Source: an uncultured Pelagibacteraceae bacterium (GTDB lineage: Bacteria > Pseudomonadota > Alphaproteobacteria > Pelagibacterales > Pelagibacteraceae). Taken from it: 64,000 nucleotides of DNA. The notes beneath the pieces were generated by a model that did not search any database, had not been told where the DNA came from, and was given only the letters and a program-made list of their open reading frames with translations. How positions within the stretch are numbered: position 1 is the first letter of the stretch; each line of letters begins with the position of its first letter. The position numbers and the translations under genes are program-made. This document shows, piece by piece, positions 15,322 through 23,864 of the stretch. The DNA lies in NCBI GenBank assembly GCA_902614905.1, contig CACMMN010000002.1, positions 96,879 through 160,878 on the forward strand, read 5' to 3'.

Positions 15322-16181
15322 TTAAATCGAAAAAAATTCAATTTTTTTTAGTGGTTTTATTAATTATTATTATTTCAGTAATAGTTGGTAGGCATTTTGT
15401 TACTAAACACTTTGTAAAGAAATTTTCTAAGATGCCACCACCAGGTGTAATAGTTAACGCTGTAAGCAAGTCCACATTTTATGAAAGTATAGAAACTTTT
15501 GGAACTGCATTATCTCTTAAAAATAAAAATTATAGAATTAAAAAAAGTGAAATATTAAACGAAAATATAATTTTAGGTAAGGTTGTTGAAGAGGGAGAGG
15601 TTATTTTTGAAACTTCAGATAAAAAAATTGTTGCACCTTTTAAAGGTATTTTAGGGAAAAGAGAAATAGCACAAGGAGTTTTGGGAACTGAGTCTTTTAT
15701 ATTAACTTTGGATGATACAACATCAATATTGCTAAATATTAAAGTTCCTGAAATATATTTAAACATATTAAAACCTGGTCTTTCAGCTGAAGTTAAATCA
15801 GATTCGTATGAAAAAAAATTTTTCGGAACTATAGAGTCTGTCAGTTCAAGGGTAGACCCCAGTACAAGATCTGTACTTGCAAGTATAATTGTTGAAAATA
15901 AAGACTTAAAGTTAATTCCAGGTATGCTTTTAGATATAAAAATTATTTACGATAAGAAAGAACAATTAGGAATTCCTGAAAATTCGCTTTTAATTCAAGG
16001 TGAGGCTGCTTTTGTCTACAAAGTTCTAGAAGATAATACGGTCAATAAGATCAAAGTGAAAATTGGAAAGAGAAACTTTGGTAAAGTTTCGATAATTGAT
16101 GGATTGTCTTTAGGAGACAAAATAGTTACCGAAGGAATATCAAAGGTAAGAGACAAAATTAAAATAAAAATTTTAAATTAA
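15318..16181 (+). CDS. RND efflux periplasmic adaptor, short form without hairpin
   Basis: A 287-residue membrane-fusion protein that would join the RND pump at 16183 to the periplasm. One N-terminal membrane anchor (about residues 8-26) is followed by the lipoyl-like region (about 45-135), with VEEGEVIFETSDKKIVAPFK and FKGILGKREIAQGVLGT. After it come the beta-barrel domain (about 135-210), with VSSRVDPSTRSVLASI, and the membrane-proximal domain with GDKIVTEGISKVRDK. The two lipoyl halves are joined with almost no intervening sequence, so the alpha-helical hairpin that normally reaches the outer-membrane channel appears missing. Usual adaptors are about 370-400 residues. No TolC-like gene is nearby. 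Confidence 0.88.
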   Translation: MIKSKKIQFFLVVLLIIIISVIVGRHFVTKHFVKKFSKMPPPGVIVNAVSKSTFYESIETFGTALSLKNKNYRIKKSEILNENIILGKVVEEGEVIFETSDKKIVAPFKGILGKREIAQGVLGTESFILTLDDTTSILLNIKVPEIYLNILKPGLSAEVKSDSYEKKFFGTIESVSSRVDPSTRSVLASIIVENKDLKLIPGMLLDIKIIYDKKEQLGIPENSLLIQGEAAFVYKVLEDNTVNKIKVKIGKRNFGKVSIIDGLSLGDKIVTEGISKVRDKIKIKILN

Positions 16182-16182
16182 A

Positions 16183-19100
16183 ATGTTTCTAACTGATTTA
16201 TCTATTAAAAGACCTGTCATTGCCTCAGTGATGAGTTTGGTATTAGTAATATTTGGAAGTCTAGTTTTTTTTGATATCCCTACTAATGAAATTCCAGATA
16301 TTGATAGGCCAGTAGTATCGATACAAACAGATTATAAAGGCGCATCTGCAAATGTTGTTGATAAACAAATTACTCAAAAAATTGAGGACTTTGTTGGAGG
16401 TACTCCCGGGTTAGTTTCTATAGAGTCAATGAGTGAGGATGAAAGGTCAAGAATTGATCTAACATTCAAAGATAATCTTGATATTGATGATGTGGCAAAC
16501 GACGTGAGAAGTTCGATTGCAAGAGTATTAGATAATTTACCTACTGAATCAGATGCACCTGAAATATTTAAACAATCAGCTGGTTTTAGAACAACCATGT
16601 GGTTAAGTTTTAGTTCTGACTTTATGTCTGATCTTGAATTGACAGATTATGCGGATAGGTATTTAACCGACTATTTTTCAACAGTTGAAGGTGTTGGAAG
16701 AGTGAGGTTGGGTGGAGAGAGGGAACTATCTCTTCGGGTCTGGTTAGATCCACTCTCATTAGCAGCTAGAGATCTTACAACTCAAGATATAGAAAATGTC
16801 CTTAGGCAGGAAAATGTAGAATTTCCTGCTGGAAAAATAGAGTCTAGAGATATTGATTTAACAATTAAACTAGAAAATGCATATGAATCACTTGAATCTT
16901 TTAAAAAATTGCCATTAAAAAAATCGATAGATGGATCTATTACCAAACTTGAAGATGTTGCAAGAATAGAATTCGGTCCAGTATCAACAAGAACATTATT
17001 TAAAGGAAATGGTAGACAAGTAGTTGGTATAGGTATTTATCAAAACTCAGACGCAAACACTATTTCAGTAGCAAACAGAATAAAGAAAAAAATAAAACAG
17101 ATTGAACCCAGTCTTCCAGATGGAACAAAATTAGAAGTTTCTTTTGATAGGAGTAATTATATTTCAAGTGCAATTAGTGAGGTTTATAAAACACTTTTTG
17201 TAGCCTTAATACTTGTATCATTTATAATTTATTCTTTTTTAGGTAATTTTAGGTCATTAATAGTACCTATTGTAGCTTTGCCCGTTTCATTAATTTCTAC
17301 GTTTCTGGCAATATATTTTTTCGATTTCTCAATAAATCTTTTCACATTAATGGCACTAGTACTTGCTATTGGAATTGTAGTAGACGATGCCATAGTAATG
17401 TTAGAGAATATTGTAAGAAGAATTGAGCTTGGAGAGTCACCATTAGTTGCGGCTTACAAAGGCTCAAAACAAGTTTCATTTGCAATTATTGCAACAACAT
17501 TAGTTCTTGTAGCTGTTTTTATTCCTCTAATTTTTGTTAAGGGATTATCAAGCGTTCTATATATGGAAACCGCTGTTACCTTAAGCTTTGCAGTGATAAT
17601 TTCTAGTTTTGTAGCTTTATCCCTAAGCCCTATGCTAGCAAGTAAGGTCCTAGGGCAAAATGATAAAAAAAATAAATTAACTTATAGTTTCGAGAAAAAA
17701 CTAAAAGACTTTAAAATATTTTATAAAAACTCGCTTTCATACTGGATCGATAAGAAAAAGACAGTTATATTTTTTTTGTTTTCTATATTAATATTAACAA
17801 TAGCAGCATTTCTTTATGCTCCCAAACAACTAATTCCAAAAGAAGATAGGGGAGCTTTTTTTGTAATTGTAAAAGCGCCACAAAGTTCTGGCTTTGATTT
17901 TACATCAAACAAAGCTCAAGAAATTGAAGGATTTCTCCTTCCTAAAATTGGCAAAGGAGAGTACAGAAGAGTGATATTAAGAGTACCTGGATTTGGAAAA
18001 AGTAGTAAACAAGTAAACTCTGCATTCATAATCGCTTTACTAGAGAGTTGGGAAAAAAGAGACAGAAGTGGTCAAAAAATTATGATGGAATCTTTTAAAG
18101 AAATTTCTAAAGTACCTGGAGTTTTAGCATTTCCAATAATGCCACAAGGAATTAGAACTGGTGGTGTAGAAAAACCTATTCAATTTGTAATACAAGGAAA
18201 TACTTATGAAGAATTAATAAGATGGAAAGAAATAATAAAATCGGAGGCAAGAAAAAATAAAAATCTTACTAATATTGAGGATGATTTTGAACTAAATAAA
18301 CCAATTTTAAATGTAAAGATTGATCAAAAAAAAACCTCTGACTTAGGTATCTCAACTGTGGAGATAGGAAAAACTATTGAAACAATTTTTGGTTCAAAAA
18401 ATGTTACTAACTTTACTAAAGACGGAAAAGAATATTCTATAATATTGCAGGGTGACATATCTAATAGAAATGAACCATCAAGTTTAAATAAAGTTTATGT
18501 AAGATCAAAAAATACTAATAAGCTTATTTCTCTTTCTAATTTAGTTACAATTGACGAGGAAGGCACTGCTCCATTTTTATCGAGATATAATAGACAAAAA
18601 GCTGTAACAATATCTGCGAATATTATTGGTGATTACACATTAGTATCAGCACTTAATTTTTTGGAAGATGTGGTAAAGAAGAATACCCCAGAAGCCAGGG
18701 TTGAATTTAAGGGTGAAAGTGAGCAAATAAAGGAAATTAGTTATCAAATATATTTAATATTTGTTTTAGCATTAATAACTGCTTATTTAGTAATGGCTGC
18801 CCAATTTGAAAGTTTCAAACACCCGTTAACCATCATGTTAACAGTTCCACTAGCTATTTTAGGTGGTTTGGTAGGTTTGTTATTAGTAGGAAGTTCAATA
18901 AATGTTTATAGTCAAATAGCATTAATTATTCTTATAGGTTTGGCCACAAAAAATGGGATATTGATTGTTGAATTTGCAAATCAATTAAGAACCGAAGGAA
19001 AGAATATCAAAACAGCTGTTATGGAGTCAGCTAGCATTAGATTAAGACCAATATTAATGACATCTTCCTCTACTATATTTGGAGTTTTACCATTAATAAT

Positions 19101-19275
19101 TAGCAGCGGTCCTGGCGAGGCAAGTAGATTAACTGTTGGTATAACGATATTTGCAGGTATGTTTTTTTCAACATTTTTTACCTTGTATGTGATACCAGTA
19201 ATTTATTTGATAATTGGAAAAAATACCAAAAGTATTAATTACATTGAGGAAAAATTAAATAAAGAGTTAAGTTAA
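16183..19275 (+). CDS. RND-family efflux permease (AcrB/HAE1 type)
   Basis: A 1030-residue proton-driven exporter of the inner membrane with 12 helices and two large periplasmic loops. The proton relay is intact: Asp401 and Asp402 in GIVVDDAIVMLEN and Lys923 in GLATKNGILIVEFAN. The N-terminus MFLTDLSIKRPVIASVMSLV and VRSSIARVLDNLP in the first loop fit the family. It starts one base after the adaptor stop. The last bases overlap the stop of the convergent transglycosylase gene. The substrate is unknown; hydrophobic compounds or lipids are usual for this family. Confidence 0.95.
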   Translation: MFLTDLSIKRPVIASVMSLVLVIFGSLVFFDIPTNEIPDIDRPVVSIQTDYKGASANVVDKQITQKIEDFVGGTPGLVSIESMSEDERSRIDLTFKDNLDIDDVANDVRSSIARVLDNLPTESDAPEIFKQSAGFRTTMWLSFSSDFMSDLELTDYADRYLTDYFSTVEGVGRVRLGGERELSLRVWLDPLSLAARDLTTQDIENVLRQENVEFPAGKIESRDIDLTIKLENAYESLESFKKLPLKKSIDGSITKLEDVARIEFGPVSTRTLFKGNGRQVVGIGIYQNSDANTISVANRIKKKIKQIEPSLPDGTKLEVSFDRSNYISSAISEVYKTLFVALILVSFIIYSFLGNFRSLIVPIVALPVSLISTFLAIYFFDFSINLFTLMALVLAIGIVVDDAIVMLENIVRRIELGESPLVAAYKGSKQVSFAIIATTLVLVAVFIPLIFVKGLSSVLYMETAVTLSFAVIISSFVALSLSPMLASKVLGQNDKKNKLTYSFEKKLKDFKIFYKNSLSYWIDKKKTVIFFLFSILILTIAAFLYAPKQLIPKEDRGAFFVIVKAPQSSGFDFTSNKAQEIEGFLLPKIGKGEYRRVILRVPGFGKSSKQVNSAFIIALLESWEKRDRSGQKIMMESFKEISKVPGVLAFPIMPQGIRTGGVEKPIQFVIQGNTYEELIRWKEIIKSEARKNKNLTNIEDDFELNKPILNVKIDQKKTSDLGISTVEIGKTIETIFGSKNVTNFTKDGKEYSIILQGDISNRNEPSSLNKVYVRSKNTNKLISLSNLVTIDEEGTAPFLSRYNRQKAVTISANIIGDYTLVSALNFLEDVVKKNTPEARVEFKGESEQIKEISYQIYLIFVLALITAYLVMAAQFESFKHPLTIMLTVPLAILGGLVGLLLVGSSINVYSQIALIILIGLATKNGILIVEFANQLRTEGKNIKTAVMESASIRLRPILMTSSSTIFGVLPLIISSGPGEASRLTVGITIFAGMFFSTFFTLYVIPVIYLIIGKNTKSINYIEEKLNKELS

Positions 19276-19868
19276 TAAATTATAAATTTCCTTCGACTTA
19301 ATTTTTTTTTACACTTCGTTAATTGTTTTTTATATTTTTCAGAATAGCTTTCTACTTTTTTAGCTAAATTAATAACCTTTTTATTTCTTTTATAGTGTTT
19401 ATAATTGCCCCACCCTTCATGGTAAGCAATGTATTGTCTAAAAGGATCTTCTTTCGAAATTTTTAATATTTTTGATGATTTACTTGTATACCATCCAATA
19501 AAATCTACGCTATCTTTAAACCTGTTTCTAATTGCTAGCGGATTGTTTGTCTCTTTTTTGTATTGTTTCCAGGTACCCTTGACTGCTTGAGAATACCCAA
19601 AAGAAGATGATGGTCTTTTATAAGGAATTATTTTAAAAATCTTATTTCTCTCGGGTTTAGCAAGCCAATCGAAATCTGACTCCATTTTAATTATTGCTAA
19701 TTGTAAATAAATTGGTGTACCCCATTTTTGCTCTGTTTTTTTTGAATGCTTGTACCATAAATATCTTTCAGAAAATATTGAACAGCCATCAGATGTATTT
19801 TTTGGTATTGATGAGCAACTTATTAAAAAAAAGAAAAAAATTATCCAAGTTTTTTTAAAATGAATCAC
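19272..19868 (-). CDS. lytic transglycosylase-like lipoprotein
   Basis: A 198-residue lipoprotein with signal MIHFKKTWIIFFFFLISCSS and lipidated Cys18. The SLT-type fold is recognisable: the catalytic Glu63 in AIIKMESDFDWLA, SSSFGYSQAVKGTWKQYK as the second motif, and AYHEGWGNYKHYK as the third. Such enzymes cut peptidoglycan glycan strands to 1,6-anhydro-muropeptides, which the AmpG permease at 40620 can import. The C-terminus is strongly basic. It heads nothing obvious and converges on the RND pump with a four-base overlap. Confidence 0.85.
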   Translation of the reverse strand: MIHFKKTWIIFFFFLISCSSIPKNTSDGCSIFSERYLWYKHSKKTEQKWGTPIYLQLAIIKMESDFDWLAKPERNKIFKIIPYKRPSSSFGYSQAVKGTWKQYKKETNNPLAIRNRFKDSVDFIGWYTSKSSKILKISKEDPFRQYIAYHEGWGNYKHYKRNKKVINLAKKVESYSEKYKKQLTKCKKKLSRRKFIIY

Positions 19869-19882
19869 TTCAGAATTATAAT

Positions 19883-20401
19883 TTATTTATTTTTTTTTCT
19901 CCATTCCCATGGTTTATCAAATTGACCTTTCCATAATCCTAATTTTTCTCTTTTAGCTTGTATTTCAGAACTAATGTATTTTTTTGAATACTTGGTGTAA
20001 TTTAATGCTAAACCATTTTTAACCATCCAATTGTTTAAATCTATTTTTTTTTTATAACAAATTGCAATTAATCTTTTATAGCGATCATACTTTTCACCTT
20101 TACATTTTATTTTATTTTTTGAAATAATTTTATCCAATCTTTCTTTTGCTACTAAACCACATTTGTATTTTTTATTTAAAGTAATAAAATTAAATTGTAT
20201 CCAAGGTTTTTTACAGTGTTGGTCAATTTCAGGTGCATCTATTCCTAATAATCGAATTTTTTTTTTATCTATAATTATTGTGTCACCATCAATAACTTTT
20301 GCAAATCCCTCAACCTCTAATGAATAAATAGGTTTTGAAATTAAAAAAAAAAAGATAATAAAACTATAGAAAATCTTTTTTTGCAATTTGAAGTAGTTCA
20401 T
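19883..20401 (-). CDS. secreted thermonuclease-family (SNase-like) protein
   Basis: A 172-residue protein with a signal peptide (about residues 1-27, ending near KPIYSLE) and a staphylococcal-nuclease fold. Key residues are visible: the Asp of VIDGDTIIID, the Arg and Glu pair of IRLLGIDAPEIDQHC, and the second catalytic Arg in YDRYKRLIAICY. It probably cleaves DNA or RNA in the periplasm or outside the cell, perhaps for phosphate or nucleotide scavenging. The start overlaps the end of the zeta gene by 38 bases, so the signal peptide is encoded across the zeta C-terminus. That region includes an 11-base A run (T on the coding strand), prone to slippage. Confidence 0.88.
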   Translation of the reverse strand: MNYFKLQKKIFYSFIIFFFLISKPIYSLEVEGFAKVIDGDTIIIDKKKIRLLGIDAPEIDQHCKKPWIQFNFITLNKKYKCGLVAKERLDKIISKNKIKCKGEKYDRYKRLIAICYKKKIDLNNWMVKNGLALNYTKYSKKYISSEIQAKREKLGLWKGQFDKPWEWRKKNK

Positions 20402-20672
20402 CTAATTTTTCTCTAACATCATTTTCTGAAATATTTTTGTCCTTCAAATCTTGGTATAATTTTTTAATTATATCTTCGTCTCCTGGTTCGCTAAAATCAG
20501 ATTTTATTACCTCTAATATATATTGCTCTTTTTCTTGACTTTTTTTTCCCAAAATTTCTGCAGCCCATTCACCTAAATATTTGTTTCTTTTTGAATTTAC
20601 TTTAAATTTAAGCTCTTCATCATGGGCAAACTTATTTTCAAAATTTTTTTTTCTATCTTCGAATGAACTCAT
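20364..20672 (-). CDS. F1-ATPase inhibitor zeta subunit (DUF1476)
   Basis: The 102-residue protein begins MSSFEDRKKNFENKFAHDEE, followed by LGEWAAEILGKKSQEKEQYI, the characteristic DUF1476 pattern. In Paracoccus denitrificans this family is the zeta subunit that inhibits ATP hydrolysis by F1-ATPase by inserting its N-terminal helix. It is all-helical and has no signal peptide. Here it is separated from the atpHAGDC operon at 55482-60241 and instead lies between a VanZ-like gene and a nuclease gene, overlapping both (by 20 and 38 bases). Confidence 0.88.
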   Translation of the reverse strand: MSSFEDRKKNFENKFAHDEELKFKVNSKRNKYLGEWAAEILGKKSQEKEQYILEVIKSDFSEPGDEDIIKKLYQDLKDKNISENDVREKLDELLQIAKKDFL

Positions 20673-21054
20673 AAAATTTCATTAATATATAAGAAATTAT
20701 AACACCTGTTATGTTGCCAATCAAATCCTCAAATTGAAAACTTCTATTTGGAATTACAAGGTGTGCTAGTTCTAGGATTATCGAAATGAAAAATAAATAT
20801 AAAAAGATGTAATTAAGTTTTTTTTGGTTATTTGAATAACTTAAAACAGCAGTAAATGATAAAATTAAAAAAGTATACAAATGATTAGATGATAAAGATA
20901 AAAAATCACCTGTTAATTGAGGTTGTGTTTTTATATTTCCATATACCATCCATCCAAGAATACTTCCTGGATATAAATATAGAATTATTATAGTAAAATT
21001 AGAAATTTTAAAAAATAAGTCTAAATATTTTCTAATATTTCTCATTATAAACAT
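20653..21054 (-). CDS. VanZ-like membrane protein
   Basis: A 133-residue inner-membrane protein with four hydrophobic helices. The VanZ-family fingerprint is in the last third: a Glu in LELAHLVIPNRSFQFEDL, then GNITGVIISYIL. The function of most VanZ-like proteins is unknown; VanZ itself lowers teicoplanin binding. An ATG three codons inside (MRNIRK) is an equally good start and neither has a visible ribosome site. The end overlaps the zeta gene by 20 bases. Confidence 0.8.
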   Translation of the reverse strand: MFIMRNIRKYLDLFFKISNFTIIILYLYPGSILGWMVYGNIKTQPQLTGDFLSLSSNHLYTFLILSFTAVLSYSNNQKKLNYIFLYLFFISIILELAHLVIPNRSFQFEDLIGNITGVIISYILMKFYEFIRR

Positions 21055-21092
21055 TTATTTAATTGTAATTTTAAGTTATCAAACATGTATAA

Positions 21093-21815
21093 ATGGTGCA
21101 CCTTGTATTAATAAGACATGGACAGAGCGAATGGAATAGTCAAAATAAGTTCACTGGATGGGTTGATATAGATTTATCTGATAAAGGTAAAAAAGAGGCA
21201 AAAACTGCTGGTGAATTAATTATTAATGAAAATCTTAAATTCGATTACTATTTTTCCTCATTTCAAAAAAGAGCTATCAATACATTAAAGTTAATCCAAG
21301 AAACTATAGGAATTAAAAATCTAAAGTTTGAAGAGGCTTGGCAACTGAATGAAAGACATTATGGAGCTTTAACTGGCTTAAATAAAGAGGAAATGAAAAA
21401 AAAACTTGGAGAAAAAAAAATACATGAATTTAGAAGATCATGGAGTTTAAAGCCTGAAAATTTAGATAAAAATAACGTTTATCATCCATTGAATATAGAT
21501 AAATACAAAAACATTCCAAAGAGAAATATTCCTGATACTGAGTCTTTAGAGGACACATATAATCGAGTTATTCCATATTTTGAAAGTAAAATATTAAAAC
21601 TACTAAAATTGGAAAAAAGGATATTGGTTGCTGCACATGGAAATTCTATAAGAGCTTTATGTAAATATTTATTTAAAATAAGTAATGAAAATATTTCAAA
21701 TTTAGAAATACCTACTGGTAATCCACTGGTTATAGATTTTGATAATAGTTTAAAGGTAATCAAAGCAAGATATCTTGACGAGGCAAGGGCTAAAAAATTA
21801 TTATTTAATAATTAA
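21093..21815 (+). CDS. gpmA: 2,3-bisphosphoglycerate-dependent phosphoglycerate mutase
   Basis: A 240-residue histidine-phosphatase-superfamily enzyme that interconverts 3- and 2-phosphoglycerate in glycolysis and gluconeogenesis. The phosphohistidine motif is LIRHGQSEWN (His9), with NERHYGALTGLNK and the second histidine in AAHGNSIRAL. The length and the insert SLKPENLDKNNVYHPLN match true GpmA. It is a lone plus-strand gene whose last 15 bases overlap the convergent murU-like gene. Confidence 0.95.
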   Translation: MVHLVLIRHGQSEWNSQNKFTGWVDIDLSDKGKKEAKTAGELIINENLKFDYYFSSFQKRAINTLKLIQETIGIKNLKFEEAWQLNERHYGALTGLNKEEMKKKLGEKKIHEFRRSWSLKPENLDKNNVYHPLNIDKYKNIPKRNIPDTESLEDTYNRVIPYFESKILKLLKLEKRILVAAHGNSIRALCKYLFKISNENISNLEIPTGNPLVIDFDNSLKVIKARYLDEARAKKLLFNN

Positions 21816-22493
21816 TTTTTTATAAATTTTAATATCGGTTACGTGTTTAAAATTAATTTTACTTTCATAACCGTACAAATTTTCATCCATTAACAATTTG
21901 TTCCAGATTAATGAAATAGGAAAAATTTTTTTTTTTATATTAATAAATAGATCTCTGTTGATTATTTGACAGCCTGTGAATATATATTCTTTTTTTGAAC
22001 TATATGTAAGAATATTTTTTTTCATTGAAAAATCACCACTTAGTCTTTTATCAAAACTTCTTTTTTTTTTAACTACTAGGAGCATGTTAGATGCTTTTTT
22101 AGAAAAATATAAATTTTTCATTTTAATTATTTCGATTGAGTGCTTTTTTGTCCAAATTGTGTCTGGGTTTAAAACTAAGTAATTTTTATCATTCGAAGAT
22201 TTTACAATATTTAAAATACCCCCTCCTGTGTTCAAAATTTTTCTTTTTTCCTCAAACACTTTAATTTTTTTTGATAATTTCTTTTCTAAAATGTATCTTT
22301 TTATTTGTTGACTTAAATGATGAGAATTTAAGAAAATTTTATTTATATTTAATTTAAATAATAACTCTATTGTGTTTTCTAGAAGAGACTTATTATGTAT
22401 TTTTAAGAGGGGTTTTGGCACTTTATTTGTTAGTGGCTTTAATCTTTTACCAAAACCTGCACACATAATTATAGCTGTATTTAATTTTTTCAT
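21801..22493 (-). CDS. murU: MurNAc-1-phosphate uridylyltransferase-like nucleotidyltransferase
   Basis: A 230-residue sugar-phosphate nucleotidyltransferase. The N-terminus has the signature IIMCAGFGKRLKPLTNKVPK, then EKRKILNTGGGILN and VLNPDTIW for nucleotide and metal binding. The order tsaE - AmgK-like kinase - this gene is the one in which Pseudomonas-type MurU is found, and MurU makes UDP-MurNAc from MurNAc-1-phosphate, bypassing MurA. Annotation as mannose-1-phosphate guanylyltransferase is the common alternative; I favour MurU from context. It ends inside the 3' end of gpmA. Confidence 0.8.
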   Translation of the reverse strand: MKKLNTAIIMCAGFGKRLKPLTNKVPKPLLKIHNKSLLENTIELLFKLNINKIFLNSHHLSQQIKRYILEKKLSKKIKVFEEKRKILNTGGGILNIVKSSNDKNYLVLNPDTIWTKKHSIEIIKMKNLYFSKKASNMLLVVKKKRSFDKRLSGDFSMKKNILTYSSKKEYIFTGCQIINRDLFINIKKKIFPISLIWNKLLMDENLYGYESKINFKHVTDIKIYKKLIIK

Positions 22494-22498
22494 CTTTT

Positions 22499-23404
22499 CT
22501 ACTTTTCGTTATTTAAGCAAGAAACTAACTCATCAAAAATGTTATTGCCACTTGTTCTAAGTTTAATTAATTTCCATGTATAGGGTATTAATTTCAGATA
22601 ATTGTTTTTCTTATCTCTTTTTGCAAGTCTTGTGAAAATTCCTAAAATTTTAAGGTTTCTCAAAACAGAAAGTATTAAAAAGTCATTTTCAAAAGATTTT
22701 CTATCTATTTCTTTACTTTTTTGTAAAAAATATGAATAAATATTTTTTTTTAATAGGTTTGATGATTTAAACCTTACGTCATCTATTAATGACGCCAAAT
22801 CATATGCTGGGTTACCAATAACAGCATCCTGGCTATCTATTAAATATATTTTTTTATTTTTATACATCATATTAGAAACATGAAAGTCTCTATGAACAAA
22901 AGTGTTATTTGGTAATTTTATTTTTTTTATTAAGATATTTATAATTTTTCTAATTTTTTTTTTATTATGAGGTTTGGCCAATTTTTTATTATAGTAAGGT
23001 GTATACCATTTATTGAATAAATCTGCCTCTTTATATAAATCTATGTGATTGTACTTTTTCATACAATATTGTTTTCCATTTAAGTTTATGGTTTTTGTAT
23101 TTTTTATTTTTTTAAACTTAATAAGTATATCAATTATTTTTTTATAAATTTTATATCTATTGTTTTTTGTTAGAATATTTTTTATACTTTTTTTTCCTAG
23201 ATCAGTAATCTGTATAGAACCTTTGTTATAATTGTTTTTTATAAGCTTTGGGGCGTATATTTTATGATTGTTCAAAATTTTATTAATGCAATCATATACT
23301 AAAAGATTCTTATATTTATTTTTTTTGGAATAAACTAATATGGAGTTTCTTGACCTATAGAACTCTCTATCTGATGCATCACCCTTAATTTTTTTAAAAT
23401 TCAT
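22499..23404 (-). CDS. amgK: AmgK-like amino-sugar kinase (phosphotransferase family)
   Basis: An aminoglycoside-phosphotransferase-fold kinase. The nucleotide loop lies in [16 protein letters not shown], the catalytic loop is FVHRDFHVSNMMY and the metal motif is YLIDSQDAVIGNPAYDL. AmgK phosphorylates MurNAc or GlcNAc at the anomeric position, feeding MurU. I chose the internal ATG (301 residues, 11-base overlap with tsaE). The frame opens 16 codons earlier at 23452, which would overlap tsaE by 59 bases. Five bases separate it from murU, so the pair is one unit. Confidence 0.8.
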   Translation of the reverse strand: MNFKKIKGDASDREFYRSRNSILVYSKKNKYKNLLVYDCINKILNNHKIYAPKLIKNNYNKGSIQITDLGKKSIKNILTKNNRYKIYKKIIDILIKFKKIKNTKTINLNGKQYCMKKYNHIDLYKEADLFNKWYTPYYNKKLAKPHNKKKIRKIINILIKKIKLPNNTFVHRDFHVSNMMYKNKKIYLIDSQDAVIGNPAYDLASLIDDVRFKSSNLLKKNIYSYFLQKSKEIDRKSFENDFLILSVLRNLKILGIFTRLAKRDKKNNYLKLIPYTWKLIKLRTSGNNIFDELVSCLNNEK

Positions 23405-23864
23405 ATTTTTTACAATTTCCAAAAAGTTTAATTTTAATATTTCTATTTTCAAAGTTTTTTAAATATTTGAATTTCAACTCGATACGGTTTTTTGGTTTAA
23501 ATTTTATTTTTTCTGGCCATTCTATTAAAGAAATTACTTCATTGTTCTCAAATACACCAATATTATTCAATTCTTTGTAATTTTTTACTCTATAAAAATC
23601 ATAGTGCTGAATTAATTTTTGATTAGCAAGATATTCGTACATTAAAGTAAATGTAGGACTTGGCACATCAGTAATTTTTGAATTTGTTTTTTTTTGTAAA
23701 TGATTTATAAAAAATCTAGCAAATGTAGTTTTCCCAACTCCAAGTTGACCGTATAATAGAATTGTTTCCCCTGACTTTATTTTATTTGCAATCTTGCAAG
23801 CTAAATTTTTTAAAACTTTTAAATTTGAAATTTTTATCGAGCTACCGTTAGTAGCGATAGGCAT
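23394..23864 (-). CDS. tsaE: tRNA threonylcarbamoyladenosine biosynthesis ATPase TsaE
   Basis: TsaE is the ATPase partner of TsaBD in making t6A37 of ANN-decoding tRNAs. The 156-residue protein has the Walker A sequence [16 protein letters not shown] (about residues 39-54), [10 protein letters not shown] (the conserved switch-like motif) and HYDFYRVKN. The frame starts 17 bases inside ahcY, and the first dozen residues (MPIATNGSS) may be extra. The next gene, amgK, begins within its last codons. Confidence 0.93.
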   Translation of the reverse strand: MPIATNGSSIKISNLKVLKNLACKIANKIKSGETILLYGQLGVGKTTFARFFINHLQKKTNSKITDVPSPTFTLMYEYLANQKLIQHYDFYRVKNYKELNNIGVFENNEVISLIEWPEKIKFKPKNRIELKFKYLKNFENRNIKIKLFGNCKKYEF

